Below are positions 61,030 to 64,000 of a stretch of DNA of 64,000 bases, in pieces. The position numbers and the translations under genes are program-made. Positions within the stretch are counted from its first letter, which is position 1, and the number at the start of each line of letters is the position of its first letter. The stretch is from assembly GCA_963819385.1 (NCBI GenBank), contig CAWFVV010000001.1:992001-1056000 (forward strand), in the 5' to 3' direction. Source of the stretch: JAVDCA01 sp963819385 (lineage in GTDB: Bacteria > Pseudomonadota > Alphaproteobacteria > Rhizobiales > Xanthobacteraceae). The notes under the pieces were generated by a model. The model did no database searches and was not told where the DNA came from. It worked only from the letters and a program-made list of their open reading frames with translations.

Positions 61030-64000
61030 CTACTCGGCCGCAACCGCGGTCGGGCCCGGTGCGTGCGCGACCTCCTCGAGCTGCGGCTCGAGGCGGCGCT
61101 TGAGCAGGCGATCGACCCGGTCGAGGTAGAGATAGACGACCGGCGTGATGAAGAGCGTCAGGAGCTGCGACAGGCAAAGGCCGCCGACGACCGCGACGCC
61201 GAGCGGCTGGCGCAGCTCGGCACCGGCGCCGGTGCCGAGCGCGATCGGCAATGCGCCGAAGATCGCCGCGAAGGTCGTCATCATGATGGGGCGGAAGCGC
61301 AGCAGGCACGCCTCGCGGATGGCCGCCTCGGCGCTGAGGCCGACGCGCCGCCGCTCGATCGCGAAATCGATCATCATGATCGCGTTCTTCTTCACGATGC
61401 CGACCAGCATCACGATGCCGATCATCGCGATGACCGAGAGGTCCATGCGGAACAGGAGCAGCGTCAGCAGCGCGCCGACACCCGCAGACGGCAGACCCGA
61501 GATGATCGTGATCGGATGGATGAAGCTCTCGTACAGGATGCCGAGGATCACATACGCGGCGAAGATCGCCGCCAGCACCAGCACGACCTGGCCCTTCTTG
61601 GAATCCTCGAACACCTGGGCGGCGCCCTGGAAGCCGCTCACGATCGAGGCCGGCAGGTTTGACTCGCGCTCGATCTTGCGGATCGCCTCGGTCGCCTGCC
61701 CGATCGAGTAACCGGGCGCGAGGTTGAACGAGATCGTGACCGAGGGCTGCTGGCCCTGATGGTTCACCTGAAGCGGGCCGACCGCTGGAGCGATGCTGGT
61801 GACCGCGCTGAGCGGGATGGCCGGGCCGGTCGGCGTGCCGGTGCCGTTGACGCCGGAGCCCGGCGCGGCCGGCGCATTCGCGCCGCCGCTGGCCGGATTG
61901 GTCTTGAGGAAAATCTTCGACAGGCCGGAGGCGTCGGCCTGGATGTCCGGGGTGCACTCCTCGATGACCTGATAGTCGTTCGCGGCCGTGTAGATGGTGC
62001 CGACCTGCCGCGTACCGAAGCAGTCGAACAGCTCCTGGCGGATCTGATCGACCGAGACGCCGTAGATCGCCGCCTTGGCGCGGTCGATCTCGACGCTCAT
62101 CTGCGGATTCTTGATGTAGAGGTCGGTCGTCACGTCGCGCAGGCCGTCGATCTGGGCGATCTTGTCGCGCAGCGGCACCGCCGCGGCGTAGAGCGCCGCG
62201 GTGTCGCTCGATTGCAGCGTGTACTGGAATTCGCTCTTCGAGATGCGCCCCGTGATGTTGATGTTCTGCACGTTCTGGAAATAGGTCTGCATGCCGGTGA
62301 CGGCATTGGCGCTGCCGCGCAGGCGCTGGATGACCTGGGTCGCGCTTTCCTTGCGCTCGGCGCGCGGCTTGAGGGCGACGAACAGGCGGGCCGTGTTGTT
62401 GGTCGGGTTCGGGCCGCCGGTGCCGACCGTCAAGTTCACGTAGTCGACCGCCTTGTCGCGCTGGACGATGGTGGCGACTTGCCGTGCCCGGTCCATCATC
62501 GCCCTGAACGAGATATCGGACGAACCCTCGATGGTGCCGGAGATGAATCCGGTGTCCTCGGTCGGGAAGAAGCCCTTGGGGATCACGCCGTAAAGATAGA
62601 CCGTGGCGCCCATGGTGACGAAGGTCACGATCAGGATCAGGAACTTGTAGCGGAGCACCGCGTCGAGCGCGACCTCGTAACCGCGCAGCATCCCGGCGAA
62701 CAGTCTCTCGAAGATGCGCAGGATGAACGGCTCCCGCTCGCCCTCATGATGTGCCTTGAGGACGCGCGCGCACAGCATCGGCGTCAGCGTGAGCGACACG
62801 AAGCCCGACAAGATGATGGCGACCGCGATCGAGACCGCGAACTCGCGGAAGACCCGGCCCACCATGCCGCCCATCAGCAGCACCGGAATGAACACCGCGA
62901 TCAACGAGAAGGTGATCGACACGATGGTGAAGCCGATCTCGCGCGAGCCCTTGAGCGCCGCCTCGAACGGACGCATCCCGCCCTCGATATGGCGCACGAT
63001 GTTCTCCAGCATGACGATCGCGTCGTCGACCACGAAGCCGACCGAGAGCGTCAGCGCGAGCAGCGTCATGTTGTTGATCGAGAATCCGAACGCATACATG
63101 GCGGCGCAGGTCGCGATCAGCGAGATCGGCACCGCCAGCGCCGGTATGATCGTCGCCGAGATCTTGCGCAGGAACAGGAAGATCACCAGCACGACGAGGG
63201 AGATGGCGATCGCGAGCGTCACCTTGACGTCCTCGACCGAGTCGCGGATCGAGACCGAGCGGTCGTTGAGCACTTCCATGCGCACCGCCGCCGGCACCTG
63301 CGCGCGGTAGCTCGGCAGGTGCTCGCGCACCAAGTCGACCACATTGACGGTGTTGGCGTCCGGCTGGCGCTGGATCGCCAGCACGATCGCGCGCTCGCCG
63401 TTGAAGGAGCTCGCGATCTTGTCGTTCTCGACGCTGTCGATGACGCGGCCGATGTCGTTGATCTTGATCGGTATGCCGTTGCGGATGGCAACCACGACGT
63501 TGCTGTAGTCGGCGGCATGCAGGATCGCGGCGCTCGCCACCAGCGTCGTGTCCTGTCGCACGCCCGCGATGGTGCCGACCGGCGTGTTGGAATTGGCCTT
63601 GGCGATGACGGTGTGCACGTCCTCGAGCGAGACGCCGCGCGCGGCCGCGGCGGCCGGATCGACCTGCACCCGCACGGCGAACTTCTGCGCCCCGTAGACC
63701 AGCACCTGGGCGACGCCGGGCAGCTGCGAGATCTGCTGCGCGAGCGTGATCTCGCCGTAGTCGTCGACGACCGCCAGCGGCAGCGTCGGCGACACCAGGC
63801 TGATGTAGAGGATCGGGAAGTCGCCCGGATTGACCTTGCGGAACGATGGCGGCGTCGTCATCTCGATTGGCAACTTGCGTTGCGCGACCGTGAGCGCGGT
63901 CTGCACGTCGAGGGCGGCGCCGTCGATGTTCCGGTTGAGGTCGAACTGGATGATGATCGAGGTGGTGCCGAGCGCCGACGTCGAGGTCATCGACGTGATG
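61030..64000 (-). CDS. RND multidrug efflux transporter, inner-membrane subunit (partial)
   Basis: At least 986 residues, cut by the window edge, so about 80-90 N-terminal residues including the first TM helix are missing. It is an AcrB/MdtB-type HAE1 pump: FDLNRNIDGAALDVQTAL, the proton-relay region VGFVVDDAIVMLENIVRHIE, YLYGVIPKGFFPTEDTGF, FILIL-type TM segments and a final TM set ending VVYLYLDRVDRLLKRR. The stop is at 61030. The membrane-fusion partner is presumably beyond 64000. Confidence 0.92.
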   Translation of the reverse strand, partial: ITSMTSTSALGTTSIIIQFDLNRNIDGAALDVQTALTVAQRKLPIEMTTPPSFRKVNPGDFPILYISLVSPTLPLAVVDDYGEITLAQQISQLPGVAQVLVYGAQKFAVRVQVDPAAAAARGVSLEDVHTVIAKANSNTPVGTIAGVRQDTTLVASAAILHAADYSNVVVAIRNGIPIKINDIGRVIDSVENDKIASSFNGERAIVLAIQRQPDANTVNVVDLVREHLPSYRAQVPAAVRMEVLNDRSVSIRDSVEDVKVTLAIAISLVVLVIFLFLRKISATIIPALAVPISLIATCAAMYAFGFSINNMTLLALTLSVGFVVDDAIVMLENIVRHIEGGMRPFEAALKGSREIGFTIVSITFSLIAVFIPVLLMGGMVGRVFREFAVSIAVAIILSGFVSLTLTPMLCARVLKAHHEGEREPFILRIFERLFAGMLRGYEVALDAVLRYKFLILIVTFVTMGATVYLYGVIPKGFFPTEDTGFISGTIEGSSDISFRAMMDRARQVATIVQRDKAVDYVNLTVGTGGPNPTNNTARLFVALKPRAERKESATQVIQRLRGSANAVTGMQTYFQNVQNINITGRISKSEFQYTLQSSDTAALYAAAVPLRDKIAQIDGLRDVTTDLYIKNPQMSVEIDRAKAAIYGVSVDQIRQELFDCFGTRQVGTIYTAANDYQVIEECTPDIQADASGLSKIFLKTNPASGGANAPAAPGSGVNGTGTPTGPAIPLSAVTSIAPAVGPLQVNHQGQQPSVTISFNLAPGYSIGQATEAIRKIERESNLPASIVSGFQGAAQVFEDSKKGQVVLVLAAIFAAYVILGILYESFIHPITIISGLPSAGVGALLTLLLFRMDLSVIAMIGIVMLVGIVKKNAIMMIDFAIERRRVGLSAEAAIREACLLRFRPIMMTTFAAIFGALPIALGTGAGAELRQPLGVAVVGGLCLSQLLTLFITPVVYLYLDRVDRLLKRRLEPQLEEVAHAPGPTAVAAE

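Overview
The window is GC-rich chromosomal DNA from an alphaproteobacterium, most likely Hyphomicrobiales (a Bradyrhizobium/Xanthobacteraceae-type genome). This rests on gene order (dusB-ntrB-ntrC-ntrY-ntrX-dat-hfq-hflX; yajC-secD-secF beside a Mth938-like gene and a squalene/phytoene-synthase-like gene; erpA/dgt-argS-SPOR-nagZ-scpA-scpB-tatABC-serS-surE-pcm-lysM/M23), on the fused ispDF gene, and on several dispersed palindromic repeat families. No organism can be named from sequence alone. No rRNA, CRISPR array, insertion sequence or recombinase gene was found.

Layout. 0.1-5.2 kb: a DapA-family aldolase, secreted proteins, a Tat-exported amidohydrolase and a transglutaminase-like protein. 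5.2-9.5 kb: the only clearly accessory region, a 4.2-kb decayed island beside a tRNA-Ser(UGA) gene. It is bounded by an exact 40-bp direct repeat of the tRNA 5' half and holds a second tRNA-Ser, small orphan genes, an HEAGH-type peptidase-like protein and wrecked genes including a DUF2806 pseudogene. 9.6-18 kb: rlpA, a D,D-carboxypeptidase, tmk-holB-metG-tatD-MBL hydrolase and a methyltransferase. 18-23.5 kb: dps, mazG, a binding protein, hflX, hfq, dat. 23.5-31 kb: the NtrYX and NtrBC nitrogen two-component systems plus dusB. 31-39 kb: ispDF, cinA-C, ratA/COQ10, lipA and assorted hydrolases and membrane proteins. 39.7-45.5 kb: trmFO, complex I assembly-factor homologues, and secF-secD-yajC. 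45.7-52.8 kb: DUF815 ATPase, lysM/M23 lipoprotein, pcm, surE, serS, tatC-B-A. 53-61 kb: scpB-scpA-nagZ-SPOR-argS-dgt and the divergent erpA. 61 kb to the end: an RND pump subunit cut by the window edge.

The most striking whole-window property is a series of small indels in genes that should be intact. tmk, tatD, the MBL hydrolase, ntrY, secD, secF and pcm each need one small frame correction to give a full-length conserved protein, and tRNA-Ser no. 2 carries a one-base insertion in its anticodon stem. This pattern fits an unpolished long-read or metagenome assembly better than biology, so frameshifts here should be treated as provisional. The island pseudogenes are different: one gene of about 900 bp needs about five frame changes, which looks like real decay. 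Apart from the island, I see a well-conserved core genome and no convincing new multigene system.
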